From Chrysomallon squamiferum (lineage: Eukaryota; Mollusca; Gastropoda; Neomphalida; Peltospiridae): a stretch of DNA of 64,000 bases. Position 1 is the first letter of the stretch. Every line of letters begins with the position of its first letter. The translations under genes were made by a program, and so were the position numbers. Positions 1 through 12,060 of the stretch are shown in pieces. Under the pieces are notes generated by a model, which saw only the letters and a program-made list of their open reading frames with translations, did not search any database and was not told where the DNA came from. The stretch spans positions 23,064,002 to 23,128,001 of the forward strand of contig CM022665.1 of NCBI GenBank assembly GCA_012295275.1, given 5' to 3'.

Positions 1-400
1 ATTATTCTGTTAATGGTCTTTCCCCATTCACCCACGGAAGACAGAAAGGACGATCATAATATTTTAACTTCCGCTGAAATTAATATTTAACCATTTCTTT
101 ACAACAGGAAGTCTGTTCAGGCTATTGTATGGTTTTATACAGGCAAAATGTCAGGAATCAAAACTGTTAGCAGTAATAATTAAAAAAATTAACGATAAAA
201 AAAAAAAAAGAAAAAAAAAAGAACAAATCAATGAAAGAACGAAAGAAGGAACAACTGAGCTACTAACAGAATAAATAAATGAATAATCTGAAAGAAAACC
301 ATCATAATATTAAATCATTCAGAAAAGATTCTATTACGTTGTGAAAAGAAAACAAAATCTCGTGTTATTTTTGTGTAAACACAGTACTTAACACAAACCT
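1..400. other. Upstream non-genic stretch, A-rich
   Basis: No open frame of note. AT-rich sequence with short A-runs around 181-220 and degenerate GAAA/AAAT tracts. I see no gene or clear regulatory motif here. Confidence 0.5.
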
Positions 401-870
401 CCAGGCCACGGTATAGCAGGACACACATTAAACTGGTATTATGAGCCTCCCGCCAACCGTGCGTGCGCCGCGCCTTCATTTACTAATTATTAAACTGATA
501 TTTAAATGGAACGAGTCTTTCTTTTTGCTCGGTCGCATCATTTGACAATTATCTAAAATGCTGCTCCCTCTGGCACGGACAAAGGCAATATCCGAGTTCA
601 CGTAGGATTATCCTTCGTTCTGTCAGCAGTTGGCGGTGAAAACAGGCAGAACTTGCTCTTTGGGCACTGGCTTTGTACACGGCTGACGTTAACACCGGTG
701 TCCCTCGATGGAGGGATTTATTAAAGACCCTTATAATCACCGCGAGTACATCACCTGGATCGAATTCTTTTCAGTTGTATGAAATAAAATACCAAACACT
801 GGCCGTAAGTTGCATTGTGTTTACCGGTAAGCCAGGGTTATTTTGTTTTACTACGTATTAATAGAGCCAT
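400..870. promoter_or_regulatory. Complex-sequence island 5.6-6 kb upstream of gene 1 (candidate distal element)
   Basis: Seen: this patch has higher GC and no simple repeats, unlike its surroundings. It carries short open frames on both strands (62-63 codons) with no recognisable protein. It contains GGATTATCC at 605-613, a K50-homeodomain-type site read on both strands. Inference: a candidate distal regulatory element of the downstream Six3/6 gene, possibly autoregulatory because Six3/6 homeodomains have lysine at position 50. The alternative is unremarkable unique DNA. Confidence 0.25.
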
Positions 871-959
871 AATGAATGTGGAATGAAAACCACCGCATCT
901 GATGAAAGGATGATACGTTTATGTGTGAAAGTGATGGAAATGTTGTGGTATGGATATGT

Positions 960-1163
960 CTTTTTGTGATAGCAGTGTGTGCGTGTGTGTGTGTGCGCGA
1001 GCGCGCGTGTATTTGCTCATCCGTGTATGAGGTTGTGTGTGTTACGTGGTTAATTTGTAAAGTTTATGTAAAATGTATATTCTCGTGTACTTCTCTCTGT
1101 GTTTATAGTGTTATTTGTGCACGCGAGCATATATATAAAAGAACGAATGCATTACTGTATGTA

Positions 1164-1206
<43 letters not shown>

Positions 1207-1262
1207 CTGTATGTATGCATACATGCATATGTGTGTGTGTGTGTGTGTGAGTGAGTGCGTGT
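960..1262. repeat. GT-rich and (TA)n compound simple repeat
   Basis: GTGT tracts, (TA)n around 1176-1198, TATG units and a terminal GT run. A 109-codon frame across it is low-complexity Cys/Val/Tyr/Ile sequence generated by the repeat and is not taken as a gene. Confidence 0.8.
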
Positions 1263-2079
1263 GTTTGTTTTTGCATGAACACAAATGACTGTTACGCCAG
1301 ACGTCAGAGAATTATATACTTATTTAACAATCAGCCAAAATATATCAGATATATAAGTCTGTGAATGTTTTCTCTTCGATAACTAAGTTATAACATCAAA
1401 ATGTCCATACATGCTGACTGAACAGTCTGAAAATGAACATTGTTTTCATATCAATTAATACAGTGCAACAGCTTAGACACAAATTAATAACTACACTGTG
1501 CGTGAAAAGGAAACCGAACGTCCATGAAACAACCTATCACACGAAACAAAAAATAATTATTTTTATCAAACAGCTTTTTATCGAAATAACAAAGATTTAA
1601 TTAACACAAAATATGCCTGATTAAGTCGGAACACAAACACGTTTTGTTATCATTATACGCTCTGTCATAATGATATTAATGTAATTTGATAGAATGGAAT
1701 GGACTGGAAGGTGGTATAACTGAAATATACTTAACAGATTTCTTAATGCACTTAAAAAAAAACTAAATGCTGAAGGAAAGAAATGAAGACTATATTACGG
1801 GTAATAACTTATTACGCTATTATTTAATAGACGTAAACGAAAATAACAGAGAAAACAGAGCTATGCGAACATTTATTTACTCCTTTTCGGCGGATATAGG
1901 TAATGGTTTAATACAACATTTAAATGGTGCTACATCAGTATTACTTTTATATTAGTATTGTGTATGTGTGTTGGTGTGTGTGTATGAATATAATTTTAAA
2001 AACGTAACATTTATTCTGTTATTGATATATGTATATATATATTTAAAACAAATAAATAAATAGAAAAATGAAAACAAAT

Positions 2080-2118
<39 letters not shown>

Positions 2119-4800
2119 TGTACTACATTACTTCAGTTTCAAAAATACTTTCAAAATGATTAACTTATTTTAACACGTAATTCAAAATTCCGTATTTTAC
2201 ACTTATGATGCTTTTTTGTTTCTTTTATTTCTTTACTTTTTAAAAAAAAATATAATTTTAAAGGATAAAAAAAACTATCAGAGAAAAAATCAACACTTAA
2301 AATATGTAATACTTCTTTCTTTATTGCTTCGCTTTCATTTTTCTTCATTCTAACAACGTTTGCTGTTGCTGAATCGAAAGATAATGCTATACATTCTCTA
2401 ACTTGGTTGCTTAAGGCAAACAGATCTTCGCATTTCTTCTAAAAAAAAAAAAGAATCCGCCGGTAGCGTATTAGTTAATTCTCATAATCTCTGAACATGT
2501 AACACTTTCGAAATTGACGCAGATATTTAATTTATTGCTCATGGGTAAAAAAGAAAATAATGTAGTTAAAAAGAAATATGTTAGATAGATGCCACTGATA
2601 TTGCATATTATTACTATAATTTATTTATTTATTTATTTATTTATATTATTATTATTATTATTATTTATTTTTTTTTTTTTTTGTACCACAGTATTGATAT
2701 TTATTGTTGATATCTTGAATGATGATGATGATACTTGAGAACCAGTGTGTGTAATGTTATTATATTTCTGAATGAAGAAAACGTTTTGCGAGGAGTGGGT
2801 GGGGACTTTTTGGTTTTATGAACTTATTGGGTGTGAATGGATGGTGTTTATATCTCTGAGTTTTCCCTGTTTTTTGCATACCGATATATATATATATTAT
2901 GAATTTATTTAAGCTGGAAAATTATAGCCTTCAAAACAATGACGCTCCTTTTTTTGCTCAAGATCAGATATTCCAAACAACTTTATTTTCAAAGATAACG
3001 AAACCCATATTCGTAAAACAAGGATCAGTTTAGCATCTTAGTTTTTTCTGTGACTGGGAATCGTGTAACCTTATATATATTACTGCCATGACTATAAGTC
3101 ATGCAGCTTCGCATACATAAAGCTTGAATAGTGTAGATTCTGATTCATTCCGATAAAAAGGTCCTCAAGGGATTTCGTTCAGAAGAAGATGACGCAGAGA
3201 AGCTGTGTTCATTTTATTAAATATAAAATAAAACATAGCTCATTTTATTAGCACTCTTATTAAAGAAATAACCTTCAGTTTTTCTACTTAACCTAGATCA
3301 GAAATGCGCTTTAGTCCACTTGTAGAGTCACTACTCGATTAGCTGGATCTGTTTAATTAATGAAAGATTAGAATTATCGTGATTTAGATTTTAAAGTACG
3401 TTTGTTTTATTTTTTGTTTTTTCCTGTGTGCTTGTGGGATATAACATAGTCATTTAGTCAGTATGGATATTTTATTAATGAGGATAATGGTGATGATGAT
3501 GACGACGATGATGATGATGATGATGATAATAATAATAACACTAATAGTAGGTAGTAGTAGTAGTCGTACGAATAAAAGTAATATAGGGTTATATATAGTT
3601 AATTAATTATAATGATCTGAGTTCTTTAAAATGCTTTTTGAAATATGAAAAATTAATGTTTTTTCTGGATAATTGTATTAAAAACAAAACAACAAAATCA
3701 TATAGTTCAGAATCCTCCGTAAAAAATAATAAACAAATTTTAAAGCGATTTCATATATATGTATATATATATGAAAACAAAACTGTTTAAACGAAAACAA
3801 GTCCCTTCAGGTTTCCCAGGGTGTCACTCAACCTATCCTAACGTTTTCCACCTCTAATCCAATCCCTCTTTTGTCCCTTCTATTCTCACTGTCACAACCC
3901 CGACATAACAAAAAACCTAAACAAGCGTGTGTAGGGACATCTCATAATCCGTTATGCCACATTCCCAACTATTTCACCCGCACAGTAACAGGGAAATAAA
4001 CCCCAAAAACCCCCTTAGACCATGTGACTTTGTAACTTGATTTGAAAGTCATCTGGCCTCCCCTGGCTTTCATTCACTCCTATTTGTATTGGCCCTCCGA
4101 TTCACTAAACAGATTAGAAAATAATCAACTGCAAATTATTCTTTCCGTTTCTTTCGGGGCGTTGTTGGTTGTTAGGACAGTCAACTATTACGCAACGTCT
4201 GTCCATTTCGCTCGTTAAACGAGTTTGCAAATAGAATTTAATTGTTCTCATAAATACTAAAGTGCTGTTAGTTTTTCTTTCGTAGAGCCACGCTGATGAA
4301 GAAACCCATGAATAATAATAATACAAAAAACAACAACAAAAAAAACGACAGTCTTCTTTTAACACGTCTTTTTCGAGATTCTTTGATTAAGTGTTAACGA
4401 AGGAAAGAAATGTTTGCTTAAAGACTCGCCAGTATTTTCGATTATCACTGACTACGTATGGTTATTGTTACACGGACAAAGAGAATGAGAGAAAAATCTA
4501 TGTTTTCACATATAAGCCATTCTCTCCAAGAAATGTTATTAATAAAGCTGTTTACTTTTTGGAATTGGGTCTGTTTCCAGCTGTTGAAGCACGCTTGCCT
4601 GGGTGCATAATTCAGAAATCGGAGTTTTAATTGAATTATTTCGAAAGAATTCCGTTTTCTAACCAAGCTGTCTAAAAAGTTATAGCAATACTTCTGAACA
4701 TGTAAATTCATATTGAATGGTAATGCTTTTGTAAATAAAGGAAAGAGGAATAAATATATGGAAATAAACAAAAAACCCAATCCCCCAAAACCCACACCAA
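1263..4800. other. AT-rich non-genic region
   Basis: Contains short microsatellites: (TAA)n near 2081-2118, (TTTA/TTA)n near 2620-2668 and (GAT/GAC)n near 3483-3535. The stretch 2930-3370 and the C-rich patch 3800-4110 are more complex. A 7-bp-arm palindrome with a 3-nt loop (CATGACT/AGTCATG) lies at 3087-3103. I recognise no gene. Confidence 0.5.
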
Positions 4801-4808
4801 AAACCCAG

Positions 4809-4831
4809 TAATAATAATAATAATAATGATG

Positions 4832-4897
<66 letters not shown>

Positions 4898-4898
4898 T
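4809..4898. repeat. (TAA)n microsatellite, about 90 bp
   Basis: Nearly pure trinucleotide array with a few GAT interruptions. It creates poly-Tyr and poly-Ile frames on the minus strand (160 and 64 codons) that are repeat artefacts. Confidence 0.9.
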
Positions 4899-5042
4899 TC
4901 AATAGAACAGAAATAAATTAGGTTCAAATTATTTAAGCACCATTTTCCATATAATTCGTATACAAATGGACCAGCATTTTAAAAATAACTTATGCACAAT
5001 GCTTGTCTTTTTATTACAATTTTTGTTATTATAACAGTACTG

Positions 5043-5367
<325 letters not shown>

Positions 5368-6010
5368 TTCATCCTATATACTGTGATCTGAGAAACTAGG
5401 TGTGTTTAATTTAATTCAGTTTCAAATTAACATTAAAGATAAATATATGCTTAAATATCAGTTATTCAGAAATGCACGTCTTTGTTATAAATTTTTGGTT
5501 TGATGTGGAAATTTGCATAATGTAATCTGAATGATTCCGAGCAACTGTATACCATAAGAGAAGAAACTTATTAAAATTAGCATATATGTATCCATAAAAT
5601 ATAATATGTTACAAATAATTTATTAATGCATGCATTTTTTTTTAACAGAATGTGTTTTGCTGCAGAAGTTTATTTTTTTCTGATATATTAATTTACACAT
5701 TATTTTATATTATAAACCAAATACTGTTGATATTGGTGCATAAATAATGCATGCACATTACTGCGTCCTATTGCAACATACATAATTAACGGCACGAATT
5801 ACAGTCACTTATTTCGTTCTGTGGCTTTCAAGTTCACTGCCAGCTGATTAAAATGGATTAATAAAATATTATATTATGCTTGTCAAAGCCAAACACTGGT
5901 CACGTTAAAACCGTATATTAATTTAAGAAGCTCACAGAAAGAAATCTTCGATGTGTGCGTCGGTTTGCACCTCACGTGGGCTGGACTCTCTCTCGCTCCT
6001 CCTACCAGTT
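5368..6010. other. AT-rich spacer leading into the gene 1 promoter region
   Basis: Mostly AT-rich unique sequence without genes. From about 5940 the composition becomes GC-richer, with a CACGTG E-box core in the 5970s, leading into the conserved promoter-proximal block. Confidence 0.4.
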
Positions 6011-6215
6011 TTGATTGAGGCGCGCCGAGGCGATTGACTGACATCGCCTACGCGGAAGAAATTGGAGAAAAAAAGAGGTGTGTCTTCGCCCAATCGTTTA
6101 GCAGTCAATTTTGCATTATTTAATGACACTACAAAGTGGCTCATCAGGCCGCGTTGAAATCTGACAGTGTAGATGATTATGACCACTCCTATTGTCACTT
6201 CTGCCTTTGTGTTGG
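6011..6215. promoter_or_regulatory. Gene 1 promoter-proximal block, shared with gene 2
   Basis: This block lies 280-480 bp before the gene 1 start codon and aligns with 56180-56370, which lies 390-580 bp before the gene 2 start. Shared parts, in order: a TGATTG site (6012-6017) and a GATTGAC site (6032-6038) about 19 bp apart; a 27-bp core at 6086-6112 containing CGCCCAATCGTTTAG, 25/27 identical to 56244-56270; and a distal core at 6161-6200 containing AGATGATTA and CCACTCC. Minus-strand frame 5932-6240 overlaps it but is not recognisable as protein. Inference: an ancestral promoter or proximal enhancer duplicated with the gene. CCAAT and TGATTGAC are consistent with NF-Y and PBX/MEIS-type binding. 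Confidence 0.6.
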
Positions 6216-6488
6216 TCTGCGTCTGTTTCAGTAATGGCACGGGTGCATTTCATCAGGAATGAAATATAGCGTATCAATAATGGACGGACGCGCATGAAGC
6301 TTCTTTTTTTCGCTGAGCAAAACAGACAGAAAAATCAAGTAAAGACTGAAGTTAAACAAAAACTGTTTACACGAAAGGAACTGTATTTTGTCAGAAGATA
6401 AATTAAGACTGTAATATTTATTTTGTTATTTATATTGTGAGAAAAGTCATTTTTTTTGTTTTGTTTTTAAAAGAGACAATTTTTCATC

Positions 6489-7102
6489 ATGTTTGGCTTG
6501 GGATTGTTTGGAGAAACACCAATGCCGGCGATGTTTCCGTTGCCGACGCTTCACTTCACGCCAAACCAAGTTGCAAAGGTTTGCGAAACTTTGGAAGAGA
6601 GTGGCGACGTTGAAAGACTTGGTCGGTTTCTGTGGTCACTGCCGGTCAACCCGTCAACCTGCGAGGCACTGAACAGACATCAGTCTGTGCTTAGAGCACG
6701 GGCTCTTGTTGCGTTCCATTCCGGCAACTTCAGAGACCTCTACCATATTCTAGAAACTCAGAAATTCTCGAGAGAATCTCACCCAAAACTACAGGCAATA
6801 TGGATGGAGGCCCGATATCAAGAAGCCGAAAAAATCAGGGGACGACCTCTAGGTCCCGTGGACAAATACAGGGTGAGAAAGAAGTACCCGCTGCCCAGGA
6901 CGATTTGGAACGGAGAACAGAAGTCGCACTGTTTTAAAGAAAGAACGAGAAATCACCTTCGAGAATGGTACCTACAAGACCCGTACCCCAACCCAAGCAA
7001 AAAGCGAGAACTTGCTGAAGCCACTGGTCTGACGCCGACACAAGTCGGAAATTGGTTCAAGAACCGCAGACAGAGAGACAGAGCAGCTGCAGCGAAAAAT
7101 AG
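6489..7102 (+). CDS. six3/6: Six3/6 (Optix)-class homeobox gene, copy 1, exon 1
   Basis: Encodes residues 1-204 plus two bases of codon 205 of a SIX-class transcription factor. The SIX domain runs from about residue 20 to 133 ([20 protein letters not shown] at its start) and the homeodomain from about 141 to 200. The recognition helix contains [13 protein letters not shown], with lysine at homeodomain position 50 (residue 191). The eh1-like segment TLHFTP keeps the phenylalanine that is important for Groucho/TLE binding in vertebrate Six3. Family role: nuclear DNA-binding regulator of forebrain and eye patterning, often a repressor. Start: first ATG after upstream stops, A at -3; the short N-terminus precedes the SIX domain directly, without the long N-terminal extension of vertebrate SIX3. 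The exon ends AAAAATAG followed by donor GTATAT. It is 86% identical to gene 2 over exon 1 and carries more derived residues. Family assignment is very secure; the paralogue label is not. Confidence 0.97.
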
Positions 7103-7239
7103 GTATATTATTATTATTATTATTTAAATTATTAAATCTTACTACTATTTTAACGAAACCTTTATAAGACCATGTCGTATATATAAGAATATATCTATAA
7201 TTATTTAATCATGTTTTTGATTTCTAATAATTATATCAT

Positions 7240-7470
7240 GTGAATATGTGTGTGTGTGTGTGTGTGTGTTTTTATAATAATAATAATAAAAAAATATAAT
7301 AATAAATATAAAATAATAAATAATATATATACATCTGCCTACCTACATATACACATACATACACAAACAGATATACGAAGTTATTATTATTATTATTATT
7401 ATTATTAATATTCAATATTTTCTTTCTTCTTCTTTGTTGAACATTTTATTATTATTATTATTATTTAAAT
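7240..7470. repeat. (GT)n, AAT and (TTA)n microsatellites in intron 1
   Basis: A GT run at 7247-7270, AAT/AAAT units to about 7330, a short ACAT tract and (TTA)n at 7381-7406 and 7448-7465. AAT and ATT arrays sit on the same transcript strand and could pair. Confidence 0.8.
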
Positions 7471-8339
7471 AAGCTGTTCACAAAAGTAACGTTTATATTC
7501 CGACGGTAACAAAACTAAAGTTATTTATTATATTAATTTCGCTGGACATAACATCTTTATAACTTTTGTATTCAAGAATTAATACCTAGAAATAATGTAT
7601 TAACCTGTACGATATAGATTCATCTACCATAACAGTAAATACACGTCTAAATTATAACCTAAAATGACATAAATTATGTAGTCAAAGTGTAACAGTTTGT
7701 ACGTCCGTTATCTTTTATTATCTAAATCAGTGCAGCACTAGCCGTAGGATAGCATTTATCACGTTAACATCTGTTACTTTGTAAAATGAATAATTTATAC
7801 AGTGGATTAACTGAGTGAACACACGTGCAGTGTATATAAGGGACTTCTAAGTTTTATGTACATTATGACAAAATGAATTAACGTGATACAGATTTTTATT
7901 TTTTTTTTTTTTTTTTCTCCTCAAAGCTTTACTCCCAGAGTGTAATATTATTGTTTAAATAAACTGTAAAAATGATGCAAGTCACTGGGTTTTATAAGGC
8001 TTCAGTACTGCTGTAAAATAAAATTAAAAACAGGTTTATAAATAACGTTTTTACTAGCTTAATAAACAGAATAACTTGTAAAATAATTGCTGGAAACAGA
8101 ATATAAAAATATTGACCGTAGTATTTTAAAAGGATGTGGCGGAACGATTGTTTTGATGTACTGATGATTTAGAATAAATGTAAAACAGTCTCTCTGTTCA
8201 AATATGCTGATATTGTCTTAAGACGGATTAATGAATTAATCTGTGTGTACATCAGTTTATTTTTTATTTTTATTGTTTTTGATGTTGTATTGTGATTTAA
8301 TAAGAAAATAATGTTGTTTATATTACTGATATATACACT

Positions 8340-8373
8340 GATCTATATATAGAGAGAATACATTATATTTTCT

Positions 8374-8404
<31 letters not shown>

Positions 8405-8477
8405 GATATATATAGATAGATAGATAGATAGATAGACAGATAGAAAGATAGATAGATTGATAGATAGATAGATAGAC

Positions 8478-8520
<43 letters not shown>

Positions 8521-8540
8521 CAGACAGATAGATAGATTTG
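8340..8540. repeat. (TA)n-(GATA)n compound microsatellite
   Basis: (TA)n around 8380-8400, then about 125 bp of GATA units with GACA variants ending near 8537. Confidence 0.9.
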
Positions 8541-8866
8541 TTTGTTTGTTTATCCGTTCATCTTTTATTTGTGCAAGAAGATAAAATTGAACAACAGTTT
8601 AAGGAAAACAAACAAACAAACAAAAATCAAATCAAATAAACTGGATTTTCTGTAACATTTAAGATACTAAAGGTTATCCGTGTTTTAAATATTACGTCAA
8701 TTACTCTATTTCAGTAATATTTGAATCTGTAAAACTGTGTATATTGGTGAAACCGAGACTTCCTGAAATACTTAATTAGTTTCATGAAAACAAATAAATA
8801 AAATGTTTTAGAAACACATCAAATCATCGTTTCATGAAAAAAGGTTTATTAATAAGAATTAATTAA

Positions 8867-8900
8867 TTACTACTACTACTACTACTATTATATTTTCTAT

Positions 8901-8935
<35 letters not shown>

Positions 8936-8995
8936 ATACTAATAATAATAATAATAATAATAAAAAAAATAAATAAATAAATAAATAAATAAATA
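8867..8995. repeat. (CTA)n-(AAT)n-(AAAT)n microsatellite
   Basis: Three adjoining arrays with a short interruption near 8886-8900. Minus-strand frame 8863-9045 reads poly-Ser/Ile/Leu-Phe and is an artefact. Confidence 0.9.
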
Positions 8996-10800
8996 TTTAA
9001 TTTATCAGAATGGTATATGGTAATTTTGAGAGTGAGAATTTTCAAATTGTTTTCTTACAGTAACGTACTCTAAAGCAAGACATGCAAAATACATCCAGTT
9101 CAACTAACCTTATTGTTAACATTTAACAAAAAACATTTTTTATTTTTAAATCCGCTTTCTTCGGCGCTGTATAGAATACGTTAAAGAAAGGTGCGTTACT
9201 GGGAAAAAAACAACAAACCCAAACAAAATTCCAAACAGACTGTTTAAGGTATTAAAAATAATAGAAACCACTGTTGATTAACAAATATTTTTAATTACTG
9301 TAAATAATCTTGTAATACTCACTGTGTTGTTAGTCGGAGTTTTAATTTACTTTAAAAGTGTGAAAATCAATAAAGAAAATATATATTTATATAAATCAGT
9401 AAATCATTTAGTTTGTTAGTTTTTTTTTTTTTTTTTTTTTTTGTGAAAAAACCCAGCCCAAACAATTAACAGTAATGAATCAAAGATTATGTTAAAAAAA
9501 CAAAACAATTGATGAATCGGAACAAAATCAAAATTGATGGTAAAGTTAAGTACAGTACAGAAAGTGTGACTAAAGAATTTAACTAAAAATAAAAAATAAT
9601 AAATAGAAAAAAAATAAAACCATAATAACGATGATGACGATGACCATGATGATAATGATAATAAATAAATGAAATAAACTGAATAAAAAATAAAATTAAT
9701 AAGAAAACAGAACAAAACATATATAATATATATACACACATAGATCTATAACAGAGAGAGTAAATAAATAAATAATATCGACATTAATCGAAAATGATGA
9801 TTAATAACAATAAGCTTTAAATTATTTTCAGTTTCATCATCAGTATTTATTATCTAACATTGAAGCATCAATATGTTATTCTAAATCACAAATTTTAACA
9901 AAAAGTAATTAAATTTACAATTTGTCGAACAGAAATTTTCACATCTAGTAAGATTTCTCATTTAATAAGTTATTGCTGCAGTAGATTAATACGGATATGC
10001 AATAAGATCAATTTTACATTATAGTGAATTATCATAAGTAAATATCGATGACAAATCTCTTTAAACCAGTAGAAGTTTCATAATAAATAATTATTAAAAT
10101 AATAATTAAAATAACAACAAAATCTGCAGAATTTTTGAGAAAAATAAATGAGGGTGATTTCAAAAATGCTAATAAATAAACTCTTGAAAATCAAAGTCTG
10201 TCCCTGTGTTTATCCTGACATCTGATTCTCTCCCTTTTCTGTACTTGTTCGTCGTAGTTATATCTTTCTTTTTATCTATCCACCTATATTTATCTGTCTA
10301 CATGTCTGTCTGTCTATCTATCTATTCGACTTCTTTTTATTGCTTTTCAAGTGTTGTATACTGAATGCACAAGTCAAGTGAATTAATGGTCACACCCATT
10401 CAGATACATTTGGCAATACTGAGTTGAAACCCCTATAATTATAATTATTCTTGTTCCCATTTTTATTTTAATGTAATATCTTTAGTGAAGGGTTTAATTT
10501 TTTTTTTTTTTTTTTTGTCAGAACTTCCCTTGGGATCTGCCACATTTTACTTTTCGCATCCTCTTTTGTCTCATTATTAAACGCCAGCTTAAATATGTGA
10601 CTTTTAACTTTAAAAATACGGGATATAATAATAAAAACATTTAAGATATAAAATAAAAGGAGAAGAAAAACGTTTATAAAAATCAGAAAGGAACAAAGTA
10701 AATAAAGGATTAAGAAAAAAGAAGAAGACAGTGATTAAATATAGAACATTTATTATTATTTTTAAAAAAAAAAAAAGCAAAAAAAAACTAATAAAATAAA
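8996..10800. other. Intron 1, AT-rich stretch
   Basis: Poly-T at 9421-9442, (TCTA)n-like sequence around 10260-10325 and a poly-T run near 10500. No gene-like sequence; minus-strand frames 9416-9739 and 10610-10816 are Phe/Leu/Tyr-rich low-complexity reads. Confidence 0.5.
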
Positions 10801-10823
10801 AATAAATAGAAAACACTAAAAGT

Positions 10824-10824
<1 letters not shown>

Positions 10825-10860
<36 letters not shown>
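10825..10860. repeat. Poly-A run, 36 bp
   Basis: Homopolymer in intron 1. It could be the tail of a retroposed element, but I can recognise no body next to it. Confidence 0.85.
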
Positions 10861-10862
<2 letters not shown>

Positions 10863-11105
10863 AAAGAAAGACAACATTTGACTTTCTGCACACATCCATA
10901 AATATTTTATTTAACAAAAAAGAAAAGAAATTTGTTGCTGTTATTAAACAAATAAAAGATTATTTAGCGATATAAACACCACGCTGCGCACCTGTTTTAG
11001 AAAACCTGCTCAACGCTTTTCATTGATAAATGAAATTTTTACACGTGCAGATATCATAATTTCTACATGCACGCGGTTCTCATTATTTTGTTGACTGCTC
11101 GAGCA

Positions 11106-11174
11106 GATACAGCGATATAGTTCGTCAAAGATGAATAGATATGTAAATATTTTTTAAAGCTATATCGCTGTATC
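11106..11174. repeat. Perfect 15-bp inverted repeat with 39-nt loop
   Basis: Left arm 11106-11120 (GATACAGCGATATAG) is the exact reverse complement of 11160-11174. It lies within a non-repetitive island of intron 1 (10980-11330). A smaller inverted pair, CGTGCA/TGCACG, lies just upstream. It could be a structured RNA, a binding site or a chance survivor; unassigned. Confidence 0.75.
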
Positions 11175-11389
11175 AGGTGTGTGCTAGCAAACGCGAATCA
11201 ACGTCGTACATATATAATGGTTATTTACTCCGCACAATATAATCACAGATAGATGCTCACGTTTAAACAGAAACTGTTTTAATACAAACATCAAACCTGC
11301 GGATAATCCGAGCATACAGATTTAAATAAAGATAGTTTTTATTCATTTTCATAATTATAATGATTTTATTTTATTAATGATAATGATGA

Positions 11390-11419
11390 CATGATAGTAG
11401 TAGTAGTAGCAGAAGTAGT

Positions 11420-11455
<36 letters not shown>

Positions 11456-11631
11456 CGGTTGATTTCAGAATTATATTTATATGCATATGGAAAATGTGTT
11501 TATTTATTTGTTTATTTATTTATTTATTTTCTCTGTTATCTCTCTTTGTGTGTATATATAATTTACATGTCTGATTTTATTTGTTGTTTTTGTGACAAAG
11601 CATACAAATATGACTTTAAATAATTTTCATA

Positions 11632-11677
<46 letters not shown>

Positions 11678-12060
11678 TGTTCCGGTTTTATTTCTGTCTT
11701 AATCAAAGGTTAAAGAATTTTCAGGACTAACAAAGAAAATATTAATGAGAGTGCAAAATTACAAAATTATAAGTATTATTTCAAGAAATGTGCATTATTC
11801 TAAAATATTTAAAAATCAAATCTAACTTAATAGGAGATTCATAAAATTTCTCTGTTCATTTCGCAGTAAAAACTCATTTTGAACACGATTATTTGTGATA
11901 TTGTTATGATGTAATCACTTAAAGAACTAATCATTTTATTTGAATTATTAAGAAGATAATTGTAATAATTTATAAACCAAAATCACTTTTAATTTTATTA
12001 TTATTATTATTATTATTATTTTATTATTATTACTATTATTATTATTTTATTATTTTTTCA
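11390..12060. repeat. AAT/ATT/TTTA microsatellites in intron 1
   Basis: (TAG)n then (AAT)n at about 11395-11455, (TTTA)n near 11500-11530, (ATT)n at 11632-11678 and (ATT)n at 11997-12056. AAT and ATT arrays are in opposite orientation on the same pre-mRNA. Confidence 0.85.

Noticed and set aside
4445-4927. 160-codon minus-strand frame with poly-Tyr
   Set aside because: It is a read-through of the (TAA)n array; no domain outside the repeat.
5932-6240. 102-codon minus frame before gene 1
   Set aside because: It overlaps the promoter block shared with gene 2; the paired sequence has indels that would break the frame.
7103-7127. Extension of exon 1 of gene 1 into YIIIIII and a stop
   Set aside because: The sequence after AATAG is a donor GTATAT and a TTA repeat; the tail encoded by exon 2 joins in phase.
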